From Ophiosphaerella korrae (Eukaryota > Ascomycota > Dothideomycetes > Pleosporales > Phaeosphaeriaceae): a stretch of DNA of 45,297 nucleotides. The position numbers and the translations under genes were made by a program. The notes beneath the pieces are model-generated. The model saw only the letters and a list, made by a program, of their open reading frames with translations, did not search any database and was not told the origin of the DNA. The number at the start of each line of letters is the position of its first letter. Position 1 is the stretch's first letter. Shown here piece after piece: positions 1 through 12,228 of the stretch. The stretch is taken from NCBI GenBank assembly GCA_028456385.1, contig JALNQF010000336.1, positions 1 to 45,297 of the forward strand. The letters are read 5' to 3'.

Positions 1-3000
1 TCCTAGCTAATCTACTATATAGTTACTTTAGAATTTCTCTATCTTAGCGTATTTTGTAAATTAGTCTATAATTACTATTATTATATTATATCTTATTCCT
101 ATTACTAGGTCCTTTAACCTTAGTAGTCCTATAATAAAGTCTATTATAACGTCTATCTATAGTTTTTCTAGTATCTTAATTACCTATATTTCTCTATAGG
201 GTATATATATCTCGTGCTTATTTTTCTAGTAATCTACGTATTCCTTAATAAACTACGTTACTTTCTCTTTTATCTTACTAAATCTATAGTTCTTCTAGAT
301 TAGTTCTATAGTTTATGCAATCTCTAGGTACTTATATACTAGGTTATTATAGTATTATTATATAATTACTTCCTATAATTCTTCTAGAACTTTATTTATA
401 ATCCTAACTAGGTTGTTAATTTCTTACTCCTCTACTAGTCGTGTATTTAGTACTAGGTATCCTTATCTATTATCCTAGAGTATAGCTTCTTCTACTACTT
501 ATCTCTTTCTTACAATATTGTATTTTTAGCTAAGCGCGTCTACTTAGCTGTTTTCTTTACCTAGTACGTACTAGATCTTAAATTTATACTATCTTAGTAG
601 TTCTAACTATTATATCTACCTATCTTTTAACTTCTTACTTGTTATAAAGTATATTAGGTTCTTGTAATCTATCTTAATAATTACTTCTATCGCGCTTTTA
701 GTGTATACTCTCTAATATTTAAGCGTATTAACTATTATAAGTAGCTCTTTATTATATACGTTGTATCTTTCTTCTTACTCTATAAACTTCCCTAAATAGT
801 ATATAATTAGATACTATTTCTCTTTATACTCTTGTAGCGCTATTGCTCTATAAGCTAGATTAGATATATCTATCTTAATTACTAGGGTCTTGTTACTATA
901 AAATTACTTTAAAACTAGTAGTATAATATAGGCTTACTTAAGTTCTTTATAAGCTTGTTTCTACTCTACTCTCTATTTCTATATTATATCTTTTCTTATA
1001 AGCTTTGTAAGTAGTAGTGCCTTCTTTAAAAATCCCTTTATAAAGTATTAGTTAAAGTTAATAAATCCTAGGAACGATTATACGTCCTTAACTATCTTAG
1101 GTTCCTTCTATTCTTCTACTACTTTAATCTTTTCTTAGCTTATCTTAACTTTGTTAATACCTATTATATATCCTAGAAACTCTACTTCTATCTTATACTA
1201 TTTATACTTCTCTAGCTTTAGTTATAGGTTATATTAGTCTAAGTACTATAGTACTATTATTACTTACTCTACGTACTTACCTTCTTCTTTAGAATATATT
1301 AGTATATTATCTAGGTAGGCTATAATAAACTTATCTAAGTATTCTTATAATATATTATTAATTAGTCTTTAGAACGTTACTAGTATATTTGTTAGTCTAA
1401 AGGGTATTACTATATACTTATAATATCTATAGCGTATTTAGAACGCTATCTTCTACTCTTTACCTACCTTAATTCTTATTAAGTAGTATCTATTCTTTAG
1501 GTCTAGCTTTGTAAAAATCTTAGCTTAGCTTAGCCTATCTTAGAGTTTATCTATATTTAGTAGTAGGTAGTAGTCTTTTACTATAATATTGTTTAGTTTC
1601 TAGTAGTCTACGTATATCCTTAGTAGTATCTTCTTCTTTAGTATAAAGAGAATTAGAAATCTTACTAATAATAAGGATTCTTGTATATATCCTTTCTTTA
1701 GGTCTCTATTTAGTCTTTCTTAGAGTATTACTAATTTACTCTCTATTAATTAGTAAATAGGCTTAAAAAGTAACTCCTTTCCTTCCTATAACTTAATTAT
1801 GTAGTCCTAGGGTTAGTACTTAGGTAATACTAGTATATCTATCTCTTCTATAAACAAGTAGCTAAACTTCTTATATTATTCTAAGATCTTAGGAGTTACG
1901 CGTTGCTCCTCTACTCCTACTTCTTAGCCTAGCGCCCTACTAGTACTTATAGAGTTACTTATTCTCTCTTAATAAGTTGCTATTAAAGCTACTATCTTAT
2001 ATAGTACCTTCTTATCTACTATTAAACGCTACTAATATATAGGCTTAGATCTACGTACGTCTTTATAGTTATTAAATAAGAGGTTCTAGTTTTTCTAATT
2101 AACTTTAGGATTAAACTCTTGTAGCTATAAGAGTCTTAGTATAATATCTTTATTAGCTAAAACTAATACGTCTAAGGTAATCCTTATACTATATCCTTAA
2201 ATAATAATCTCTATAGTTACTTTATTACTAACTATTAGGTTTCTTAGTATTAGTTATCTATTTGTAATATAGATTAGATATAGTGTCTTCTTTACTTATA
2301 GTTAGAGTCTTACTTATTCTACTACTTTAGGTGTAATTAGGTTTATAAATAACTCTAAATCTACTAATACTTTTATTCTTTCTCTTCTTATCTTTACTAA
2401 GAGTTTAATAAGTCTTTTAGTATTAATAGTATTATAGCTTCTAGATATATATCTAGCGTTAGCTATTTACCTAAAAAATACTTAATCTTATAATCTTTAT
2501 TTGTCCTTTACTAAAATCCCTAGAGTATCTTAATCTTTTTATATTATTTGTACTTCTTAAGCGTATAGGTTTACTAGATTAGATTAATTATTAGTTGTTT
2601 ATAAGTATCTTACTTATATTTATATTTTCTTTAGTTATACCTAGAAAGTGCTCTACTTCTTACTTATCTTACAAGTATTATTTATATTTTACGTTTATGT
2701 ACTCTTCCTAGTTCTATTTATATCTAGATCTCCTATAAAGGAAATATCTAGATCCTATCTTATTAGAATAGTAAGTAAGGTAGTTGTTATAGTAATATCC
2801 TATCTATAATAGTAGTAGATAGTTTAGGTTATATAAGTATAGCTAGTATTATAGTTTTTATATTAATACTAGATCTATAATAATTAGCGCCTAATTATTG
2901 TTTACGTATAATAATTTGTATTACTAGGTTTACCCTACTTTACGCATCTAGTATTCCTTATCTTACTATTCTTTTACTAAGTAGTAGCTATCTACTAGTC

Positions 3001-3489
3001 TCTAGATTTCTTTTACAAATCTATCTTATACCTTAGTATTCTCTTACTTTAGCTCTAGTGTTTTAAGTACTATTTTATATTTAGAGGTCTTAGGCTCTTA
3101 GTTTTCTTTCCTATTTTTATCTTAGGCTATATATACCTACCTTCCTAGATATAGTGTTGTCTTACACCTATACTCTACCCTTCTTTAGTATAGCTAAAGG
3201 TATTCTAAAGTATCTATCCTAGCTTATTTCTACTTTAGCTAATACTTTCTTATATAGCTTTGTATTCCTAGTAGTATCTTTATAGCTTCTACCTTATTAT
3301 CTATTATAAGGTTTATTAGTTATATAGTAATCCTATAGTAGTTGTATCTCTTACTTATATTTTACTACTAGAGGTTTGTAGTCTTATAATCTCTCTTCTC
3401 CTAGCTTCCTCTAGAGATTACTTTCTATTCTTCTTCTCTATTTTTATCTTACTACTTAAGTATATTAATTTATTATATAATCTTATTCT

Positions 3490-3535
3490 TTACTTAGTAA
3501 TTCTTTGCTAAGTACCCTATTTTACTATACTTGTA
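3490..3535 (-). pseudogene. Gag zinc knuckle of the minus-strand gypsy with all metal ligands changed to Tyr
   Basis: In one frame the minus strand keeps the spacing of a retroviral-type CX2CX4HX4C knuckle, but all four ligand positions read Tyr (TAC or TAT). TGY->TAY needs G->A and CAY->TAY needs C->T, so both strands were hit, as expected of RIP. The glycine before the His position is kept. Domain identity is inferred from the spacing and the position upstream of pol. Confidence 0.65.
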
Positions 3536-3685
3536 GTATTTTTAGCTTTCTACTCCCTTAGGGTTCTTATAGTAATAGTATTCTTATTTTCTTAAGTTTA
3601 TATTATTAACGTATATCTTGTCTAACCTAAAGTATCTATAGCTACTCTAAACTTACTTATTCTTGTATTCGCGTCGCTACTTATA

Positions 3686-3690
3686 CTTAG
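3686..3690. repeat. Target-site duplication CTTAG, left copy
   Basis: CTTAG directly precedes the left LTR (3691) and is repeated directly after the right LTR at 10728-10732. This 5-bp duplication is typical of gypsy integrase and fixes the element ends. Confidence 0.9.
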
Positions 3691-4120
3691 TGTTATAGGC
3701 GTAACAGAAGAAATCGAGATAGAACTAATTAGTCCCGGCCTAGGCGCTGACGAAGCATGGGACGAGTGGGGTAACAACCTTGATTAGGAAACTACGCATA
3801 ATTAGGACACCTAGAGTAATCTATAATCTATAGACTCTTAGCAGTAGTAGATTATAGATTAAGCTAATCTGTAATCTATTAATCTTAGCAAACACAGATT
3901 ACAGATCACAGCAAGTATATAGTTATTAGTAATGCGTATTATTAGGATAGTATTAGTAATTCAATCCTTTAACTACAGAACGCTAATACAAGACAGTTGC
4001 AAAACATCTTCTATTGTTTATAGTTATTGTAGATTACCTCTAAGCTTTTACTATTACTTTGTAATCTACTAACCCCCTTTAAGATAGGCACCTGTAGTCG
4101 ACAACAAGAGGCCCGTTACA
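3691..4120 (+). repeat. Left LTR of the nested gypsy (430 bp)
   Basis: It aligns end to end with 10298-10727. It starts TGTTATAGGCGTAACAG and ends GGCCCGTTACA. Most differences from the right LTR show C or G here and T or A there, so this copy is less mutated. A few go the other way, so both LTRs were hit independently. Confidence 0.93.
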
Positions 4121-5230
4121 CCTTGCTAATTTAGTTATTGCGAGAAGCAAAGCGTAAGTAGCGCGCAGTCTAGCTAATACAATAGTAGAAAGTTTAACTA
4201 AAAAAGGAGGTAAAGTACCTCTAAGTAGTTATAAGTTAGACAATATAGTATAGAGAGACGTTAAGAACTATATAAACAACCTAATCTCTAAAAAAGAAGA
4301 CATAAAGATAGTAATCGACGCCTTAGAAATATAGAACAAGGAACTATAAGATTATACAAAATAGAACAAAGTACAAATTAAAGCTATTATTAAAGGATAA
4401 AACTAGATAGAACTAATTACGTAACGCCTAGAGATAAGTGCGACAAAGAAACTACTAAAGATACCTGTACTTAAGAAGTTTAATAGAATAAGGGAAAAAC
4501 TAAGACCCTTTATTGTATTAGTACAACTCTAGATAGATGTACAAGTACTACACTTTAACACAGAAGAAAAGAAGGTAATATATATTAGACTATACCTAGA
4601 GGAAGACGCAATAAGATAGTACAAACCTTATTAGATAGATTACACAATACACTTTCTAATAATACAAAAAGACAAAACTAGAGCTATCTTTAGAAGTTAC
4701 AAATACTTTACTAAACAAATAAGAGCAGCATTTAGGGATATAGATGTTACCTAATAAGCCGAAGAGTAACTAGAAAAGCTTATATAGAATTAGAGTATTC
4801 TAAAGTATATATTATAGTTTAAATAACTATTACAAAATATAGAATAGAACAAGTTAGCCTTAATGTTACGATTTAAACAAGGACTTAACTCTAAAATCTA
4901 ATACGAGATAATATATATAAAGAAACTACGAATACTAGAAGCCCTAAAGTAATAGGTAATATAAATTAACGATAATCTTTAAGAATAGAAGAAGAACAAA
5001 TATAGAGGTTACACCTAGAACTATAATAAGAGAGACCCTATAGTCCTTAATACTAACAAAGATAGAAAGAAGAAAAAGAACAAAGACTTTACGTGCTTTA
5101 ACTATAGTAAACTAGGCTACTATGCAAGGAATTGTAGATCTAAGTTAAAGAAGGATATAGCATATTATAAATATAGAAAACTAAGACACTTTATAAAAGA
5201 CTATAAGAATAAGGACCTAAAGAAAGAAAC
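4121..5230 (+). pseudogene. gag of the nested gypsy, RIP-degraded
   Basis: This covers the leader plus the capsid/nucleocapsid region. A basic, lysine-rich tail ends in a zinc knuckle at about 5094-5135, where the first and last Cys of CX2CX4HX4C remain and the second Cys and the His have become Tyr. Many in-frame TAG/TAA codons prevent translation. The start codon cannot be assigned. The primer-binding site should lie just after 4120, but I do not recognise a tRNA match there. Confidence 0.75.
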
Positions 5231-8200
5231 TTAGTTAAAAACAACTAAGAAGAAAAAGGAAGTACTATAAGTACAAGCTAAACCTTAGGAGAAGGTAGCT
5301 AGGAGCAAAGAAGTACAACATATAATACTCTATTAGACCTTTTATTATAACGACGACTACTATATATATCTTTCTAGTAAATAAGGAGTAGTATAGTTCC
5401 TATAGAAGCATAGATATAGAGTAGTAGTAATAAAAGAAGATAGAATAAAAGCTTAGCTAAAAGATATAGCCTAAGTAATAGACCTACTAATAGAAGATTT
5501 AGAAGGGGAAGAGCTCCTAGTACTATTAATCTAGGCTAATAGACTAGCACTAGATAAAGAGACTACTACAGCTCCCTCTAAAGGACTATAAGGAAGCAAG
5601 AGACAAGTTAGTATAAGAGACATAGAATATACCTAGCTAACGATATATAGTTATAATAGCTATACTACAATAGATATAGAGGAACAAGACAAAGAATAGA
5701 AGTTTGTTTAGAAATACTTACTAGTTATAAGTATAGAGGAAGCGTACAAAGACTAGAAAGAACGCAATCCTAAAGAAATAAAGTTTATACTATTTTAAAA
5801 ATAGATAAAGTAATATATAGTTATAGTAGGAAGAATACCTATACAAAAAGAATAGCAATACCTTGTAAGAGAGACGCGATAGATTAACAAAGCCTATATA
5901 CTAAGAGTACTAGTAGTATACTATATCTTAATAATAGATATACCTAATAGAAGCAAATACTAGGAAGGGGATAACAAAATAACAGACCTAAAACATCTAG
6001 TACACTTTAAAGTATTATAGATATTATACCTAGACAAGAATTGTATTATACATAGAAACCTTAAAGTAAATAACAACGTATAGCCTATAAGGAGAAGAGG
6101 CTATAACTACACGAGAGTAATTATAGTAGAAGACATCTAAGGATAGAAAATAATCCTAGAAGATAGATATGTAGTAGTAAGACCTAGCCTAAAATTATCT
6201 AAGAAATACATCTAAGGAGGACTATAGTATAAATACATGTACGACGAGTATCTAAAATACAAAGAATATAAATTTAAAGTAGGCCTATAGCCCTAGAAAG
6301 ACAGACAATTCAATAAATTACTAAAGCAAGAAAGGCTAGAAGGTATAGGAGGCCTATATATTACGAAAATAGGTATATACTAAGGAAAGAAAGTACGATT
6401 AATAATTAATAGTAGAGCTACGAGAAACTTTATATTAAAGAAGTTTGTAGAAATATAGGGAATAAAGTATATAACAAAGAAATACCCTCGACAACTAAGT
6501 ATAATTAAAGGAAAACTATTTTAGGAACTAATACAGTTTAAGATAGTACCTTTAACACTAAGGTTAGAAGGACTAGAAATCTAGAACATAGTTATAGATA
6601 TAACGACAATCGATAATAAACAAGATATAATATTAGGTATACTATAGTTATAAATAACTAACCTACACATTAATTAGAGAATAGGAAAAATTAGTTATAG
6701 TAAAACTAATACACTAAAAGCTAATATAAGTACCTATAAAGGAGAATTCCTAGAAGAATATAAGAAATAGGAAAAGTAGCTTATAGAGCTAGAAGACTAC
6801 CTTCTAGAACACTAACTATAGGACTTAGTAATAGAACTAGAAGAAGAAAAGAACGTAGGATAGAGCCTAGTCTACTAAAAAACAGAAGAAGAATCTAAGA
6901 TTAAATAATTATTTATACAAAATGCAATAAAGAAAGGATAGATAAGAGAATCTAAATCCTTAGTAGTATATAGATTAATATTTGTAGACAAAAAAGGGAC
7001 AAGTAATAAAAGACCCTACGTAGATTTTAGAAAAACTAACGCAATTACAAATAAGAACTAATACCTACTACTACAAATAGATAAAATACAAGATAGGCTA
7101 CGAAAAGTAAAGATCTTTACAAAACTAGATATACAAAACGTATACTACTAGATTAGAATTAAGAAAGGAGACAAGTAGAAAATAGTGTTTAGAACATAAT
7201 ATAGACTATACAAATACTTAGTTATACTATTTAGCTTAATAAATATACTAGTAGCATTCTAAGAAAGAATTAATACAGTACTAAGAGAGTACTTAGATAT
7301 ATTTATATTTATATACTTAGACGACATCCTTATATTCTTAGAAGTAGAAGAAAAACACGTGCAACATGTACATAAAGTGCTAAAGAAACTAGTAGAAGCT
7401 AAAATATTTCTTAAGATAAGAAAATACAAGTTCTATACAAAGGAAACAGATTTCCTTGGATTTATTATTGAACTAGGAAAAATTAAGATTAACCTAGAAA
7501 AGATTAACTTAATTAACGAATAGCTAATACTAAAGAACCTAAAAGAGGTACAATAATTTTATAGGCTAGCTAACTTTTATAGAAAGTTAATAGTAGGATA
7601 GTCTAAAGATATAGAACTAATAACAAGACTTATAAAAAAGGACACGCTATTTAAATAGATAAAAGAATACAATAAAGCATTTAACAAGATTAAAAAGAAG
7701 TTTATAGAAAACCTAGTTATTAGAATATACAACCTAGACCTACTAGTAATAGTAAAAACAGACGTATCTAACTTAGTCTATAGAATAGTACTAATGCAAG
7801 AAGACCTAGAGACTAAAAAGGAACACTTAGTTAAATACTTCTCTAAGAAGATAAAAATAGTAGAACTTAATTACCTAATCTATAACAAAGAGATGCTAGT
7901 AATCTACAAAGTATTTAAACAATAGAGAGTATACCTACAAGGAGCAAAGTACTAGATAAAGGTCTATATAGACTACAAGAATCTTATAAGATTTATAACA
8001 AATAAAGAATTGTTATAACGCTATATAAGATAGTAGGAATACTTGTTAATATTTAATATAGAAATTATACATACAAAAGAGAAAGATAACTAATTTACAG
8101 ACGCTCTAAGTAGAAGACTAGACTTATAAGAAGAAGTAAGTGCTACTAGTATAGTTCTAGTTAAGAACGAGGAAGGATATTTAGTCCTAAACACACCTAA

Positions 8201-9616
8201 GATAGCTACAACACTTAAGAGGATAAGCAACAAGCTAAATAAATAGATTTAGAAAATAACACAAGAAGTATCTAAAGAAACAGAAAAACTTAAAATCTAA
8301 GACAGATTTGCATAAGCATATAGAAGAATATATATTCTAGGAAAAATTTAAAGGGAATTTATACAATAATTCTATAAATTACTAGCACATAGTTACTAAG
8401 GTATCGAGAAAACATTAGATAGACTACTATAAGATTACTATATTCTAAAAGTAAGACAACTAGTAATAGAAGTACTACAAGACTATATAGAATATTAAAG
8501 AAATAAACACAATAGATATATACTATATAGAATACTATAACTAGTAGAAGCACTAGAATAACTATAGAGAGTTATTACAATAGACTTTATTATAAAGTTA
8601 CCTAAGTCTAAAGATCTAATATTAGGAGTTAAATACAATAGAATCCTAATAATAGTAGATAAACTTACAAAGTATACATACTTTAGACTATATAAGGAAA
8701 AAAGCAGGATAGAGGTTACAGTATACTAGGTTCTAGAAACTATAATTAGTTAATATAGACTACTAGATAAGATTATTATAGATAGAGATATACAATTTAT
8801 ATTAAAACTATAGGGAATAATAACAGCGCAATTAGGAATACAATACGCGATGTCTATAGCATATTATCTACAAATAGATAGATAATTAGAACAAATAAAT
8901 TAGATAGTAGAATAGTACTTAAGATGCTACCTTAACTACAACTAGAATAACTAGGTATAGCTACTACCTATAGTACAATTAGCATACAACAGCGCAAAGA
9001 ATATAGTAATAGGAGTATTACTTTTTTTTACAAACTATAGATTTAAGCCTAATGTATATTAGATACTATAGAATTAAATATCTTAGTCTTTAAGAGGAGA
9101 AAACTTTACTAATAGACTTAGAGATATATACAACTAATTAAGATAGAATACAGAATTCCTATATAATTAAATAGCGAAGTACTACAACAAGAAGTACAAG
9201 GAAGGACCCTAATTTAGAGAGGGAGAAAAAGTATAGTTAGTACGCAAGAATATTAAGAGTAAACAACCTAGTTTAAAATTAGACTACGTTAAGATAGGAC
9301 TATATAAGATTAAAAGAGAAGTTATACTAGTTATATTTAAACTAAAACTACTAAATAAAATAAAGATACACCTAACCTTCTACGTAGTACTACTTAAGAC
9401 AGTACTATAGAACGTAGAACTACTAGTGTACAAAGTAGACATATATAGAGAATAGGAAGAATAGGAAGTTAAGAAAATCTTAGTATACTAGTTCTATAAT
9501 AGCAGGAACTACTACCTAGTAGAATAGATAGGTATAGACGAGAAAGGACAACTATAGGAAAAAATATAGGAACTAGAAGATAATCTTAACTACCTTAAGA
9601 AATTAGAGGAGTTCTA
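5230..9616 (+). pseudogene. pol of the nested gypsy: protease, RT, RNase H, integrase, chromodomain
   Basis: The protease active site is near 6400-6420 and reads N-S-R-A-T where D-S-G-A-T is expected, both changes being G->A. The RT carries an R-P-Y-V-D-F-R-K block at about 7010-7035 and an intact Y-L-D-D at 7314-7325. The integrase has a D-F-I-x-K-L-P-K-S-K run near 8583-8612, the known post-Asp segment of the gypsy integrase core. The end (about 9466-9616) matches a chromodomain in layout (E-V-x-K-I-L, Y-L-V, Y/I-D-E, E-L-x-x-N-L), which marks a chromovirus; its K-W pair now reads E-stop. Chromodomains in this group direct integration to heterochromatin, which fits the nested setting. Confidence 0.85.
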
Positions 9617-9639
9617 AAATTAAAACCCTCTAGAACGCC

Positions 9640-10230
9640 TAGCGGCGAACTGAGAGAATCGACATTACTAACAACAGATAGAGAGATAATAGGGACGTCT
9701 AGCGCAGGACCCGCTACAGCAACACTAAACGCCTTATCTAGATCTAGCTTAGCTTCTAGAGCTACTAACTACTTAGCTAATTTCTTATTATTTAAGGCCT
9801 TTATCTTACAAAGATAAGAGAGACGAGCCTAATTCTCTACTAGCTTACTCTACGTAAGCTCCTAGATACGCTTACGCTTAGCTTTAGCCTCTATAATTTA
9901 AGATAGTAATTTCTCTTAAGTTTAGTTAACGGCTTTCCTTATTATTATTAAGCCTAGACGTAAGAATAAGTGTAATAAACATATACTTAGAAAGAGAAAC
10001 ACTAGATACGTTATAAGAACTACGTATGTTTACGCGAATATATGCCTTGTAAGCCCTACTATTATTCGCGGAAATAATACAAGGAAGAGACTTAGGGTTT
10101 AACTTAGGAGAAGCATAACGAGAATAAGGAAATATTTTAATACTATTGCGCAATACACAATTAGTAAGAAGATAGTAACAACGCGTAGATAAAATAGGTA
10201 TTAGAGAGGATAAAGAACTCTATATTAATA
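9640..10230 (-). other. Extra antisense coding-like stretch between pol and the right LTR
   Basis: After the pol stop there are roughly 600 bp before the purine tract and LTR. The minus strand has better coding appearance than the plus: a Lys/Arg/Leu-rich, probably coiled-coil stretch at about 9700-9905, and a 75-residue open frame at 9926-10153 rich in Arg, Ser and Asn. RIP stops separate the pieces. Antisense ORFs between pol and the 3' LTR are known in some gypsy lineages, but I do not recognise this product. Confidence 0.4.
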
Positions 10231-10283
10231 AAGAAACTAGGTTAATAACCTTAGCCCTAGGATAGACAAACTAAGGTCTACCT

Positions 10284-10297
10284 AGAGAGAGAGATAG
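10284..10297 (+). other. Polypurine tract of the nested gypsy
   Basis: AGAGAGAGAGATAG-type purine run ending directly at the right LTR start (10298). This is the expected place and strand for plus-strand priming and confirms the element's orientation. Confidence 0.65.
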
Positions 10298-10727
10298 TGT
10301 TATAGGCGTAATAGAAGAAATTAAGATAAAACTAATTAGTCTTAGCCTAGGCGCTAACGAAGTATAGGACAAGCGGGGTAACGACCTTGATTAGGAAACT
10401 ACGCATAATTAGGACACCTAGAGTAATCTATAATCTATAGACTCTTAGCAGTAGTAGATTATAGATTAAGCTAATCTATAATCTATTAATCTTAGCAAAT
10501 ATAGATTATAGATTATAGCAAGTATATAGTTATTAGTAATACGTATTATTAGGATAGTATTAGTAATTCAATCCTTTAACTATAGAACGCTAATACAAGA
10601 TAGTTACAAAACATCTTCTATTATTTATAGTTATTATAGATTACCTCTAAGCTTTTACTATTACTTCGTGATCTACTAACCCCCTTTAAGATAGGCACCT
10701 ATAGTCGACGACAAGAGGCCTATTACA
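10298..10727 (+). repeat. Right LTR of the nested gypsy (430 bp)
   Basis: Same length as the left LTR. In the first 80 aligned bases I count about ten C->T/G->A changes relative to the left copy and about two in the reverse sense. It ends TATTACA and is followed by CTTAG (10728-10732). Confidence 0.93.
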
Positions 10728-10732
10728 CTTAG
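10728..10732. repeat. Target-site duplication CTTAG, right copy
   Basis: Exact repeat of 3686-3690, directly after the right LTR. Confidence 0.9.
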
Positions 10733-11640
10733 CTTAGTACTTCTTATTTTTTATATATAGCACTCTTATATTCTTAGCTTCTACTATATATTTGTATATA
10801 TAGTTGTTAACTTAGATTACTTCTTTTATTAAGTCTTCTAACGTCTTAATTGTAGCTCTACTACGTATTAGCTTACCTTAAATATTACTTTTAAGTTTCT
10901 ATTAAAATATCTTTATTAATAACTTATTATTCTATTCTATTTATATCGCGTAGCTTTAGAACTTATTAGTATAGTCTACTACTACCTTGTTTTATTATAG
11001 CTACTATATCGCGCGCTTTACTACTACTATCTCGTTTACTAGTAGAAAGGCTTATTATACTTTATCTTTAAACTTAATCTATTCTTTAAATATCTTATTG
11101 TAGTTACTATTGTTATTATTAAGGTATTTCTTAAGGTATAGCGTAACCTATTTCTCTACCTTACCTCTTATATAGGATAATACAAGTATAGCTCTATCTT
11201 TATCCTAAACTTAGTCTACTTTAAAGAAGAGATTAAGTTATAGAATTTATAGCTTAAGCTTATTCTATTCTCTATAGTAGAAGTCTAGCTTAGCGACTTT
11301 AGAAGTAGCTATATAAGTCGCTCCTACACACTAGTTATCTATATTTATTAACGTATTACTTATCTTAAAAGTGTTTAATATATTAAGACCTTAGAACTAG
11401 TAAGGGTAATAAGGGTAAGTAGGCTTTTATAAGATAGGTAAGGTTAATAAACAAGTTAGTTACTTAGCTTAATTAATAGTTAGCTTTTATTAGAGTATTA
11501 CGAGGTATATAAGTATTAATAAGTAGATAAGAATCTAATTAAAGTATTAGTTGTAATACTCTATTAAGATAAGAAGTAAAGAAGAGATTAAACACAATAG
11601 TCTATAAAGGTCTATCGACGTTCCTATATACTTACTATCT
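10733..11640 (-). mobile_element. Gag/5' part of the interrupted minus-strand gypsy
   Basis: Removing 3691-10732 joins this AT-rich stretch to the pol at 1-3690. On the minus strand this is where gag and the 5' leader must lie. Fragmentary open frames are visible, but no diagnostic gag motif survived that I can name. The assignment rests mainly on continuity across the target-site duplication. The 5' LTR boundary of this older element could not be located. Confidence 0.55.
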
Positions 11641-11780
11641 AGCGTTTATTCCTAAGCGCTTACTCTAGAGTATTTACTCTAGAGCGCTTATTCTAGAGCG
11701 TTTACTCTAGAGCGTTTGCTCTAGAGCGCTTATTCTAGAGCGTTTACTCTAGAGCGTTTGCTCTAGAGCGTTTACTACTA
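11641..11780. repeat. Minisatellite, ten 14-bp units
   Basis: Ten back-to-back 14-bp units of consensus AGCGTTTACTCTAG fill exactly 140 bp. The middle units cycle as CTTATT, TTTACT, TTTGCT variants, giving a 42-bp higher-order period. Variation is almost all C/T or A/G. It sits at the 5' side of the interrupted gypsy and may belong to its leader or LTR. Confidence 0.9.
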
Positions 11781-12228
11781 AATAGTTACGTGTTCTACTA
11801 CGCTATATTGCCTAGCCTAATCGCGTGCAATACAACAGCTTACCTACTACTTAGTATCGTAATACTTAGATAGCTTTATCTACTATTTACTCTTTTTAGT
11901 TAATTACTAAAACTACTTTATTAAGTTATCTTACGAAGTCTACCTTACATATATAAGCCTTTAGAGTATAGCCTTATTTTTAGTAAGTAGTATTAATTTT
12001 ACTATTTAGATATATCCTAGATCTACTATTTTATTAACTTATATACTTTACACTCTTAGGTGTAATACTTTTAAGCTCTAACTATTTCTTTTTATAAAGT
12101 ATATATTAAAAGTAAGTTTCTAACTTATAGGCTATAGTTATATTAGCTCTAATTTATATATATTACCTATATTGTCTCCTTAAAAGTTAATAAGATCCTA
12201 AATACTTAGCCCTAGAGCGTTGTAGTAG
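11781..12228. other. AT-rich RIP-affected sequence between the minisatellite and the copia element
   Basis: About 450 bp depleted in CA and TG dinucleotides. No gene or named element was recognised. It is the left flank into which the copia element inserted and may be LTR or leader of the older gypsy. Confidence 0.5.
12224..12228. repeat. Target-site duplication AGTAG, left copy
   Basis: AGTAG precedes the left copia LTR (12229) and recurs at 18384-18388 directly after the right LTR. Confidence 0.9.

Larger units (their letters stand above)
1..3690 (-). mobile_element. Ty3/gypsy retrotransposon, pol part, RIP-degraded, cut by the window edge and by a nested element
   Basis: Reading the minus strand downward gives gypsy pol domains in the expected order. 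A gag zinc knuckle lies near 3490-3535. The reverse transcriptase follows at about 1700-1030, with a YVDY-KLN block at 1563-1620 and the catalytic box as Y-L-D-N at 1306-1317 (second Asp changed to Asn, a G->A change). The RNase H C-terminus with a GKEN..DALS-like run is at about 680-520. The first 500 bases should be the linker toward integrase, which lies outside the window. Stops are frequent and mostly explained by CAG/TGG/CGN -> TAG-type transitions. The element is dead. It is interrupted at 3690 by the next element and resumes at 10733. Its 3' LTR is not in the window. Confidence 0.85.
3691..10727 (+). mobile_element. Complete chromodomain Ty3/gypsy retrotransposon, RIP-inactivated, nested in an older element
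   Basis: The element is 7037 bp, bounded by two 430-bp LTRs that begin TGTTATAGGCG and end TTACA, and flanked by the 5-bp duplication CTTAG. Internal order is gag with a zinc knuckle, protease, RT, RNase H, integrase and chromodomain on the plus strand, then an extra ~600-bp stretch before the right LTR and a purine-rich tract just upstream of it. Coding frames are riddled with TAG/TAA stops and D->N, G->R, C->Y changes, all C->T or G->A. It inserted into the minus-strand gypsy element, so it is the younger of the two. No frame is long enough to make protein. Confidence 0.93.

Noticed and set aside
8359..8553. 64-codon hydrophobic frame on the minus strand
   Set aside because: Antisense to the gypsy integrase region; composed of Leu/Val/Tyr/Ile as expected from AT-rich RIPed DNA.
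11641..11780. CRISPR-like regular repeat
   Set aside because: The units abut with no spacers, in a fungal genome. It is a minisatellite.
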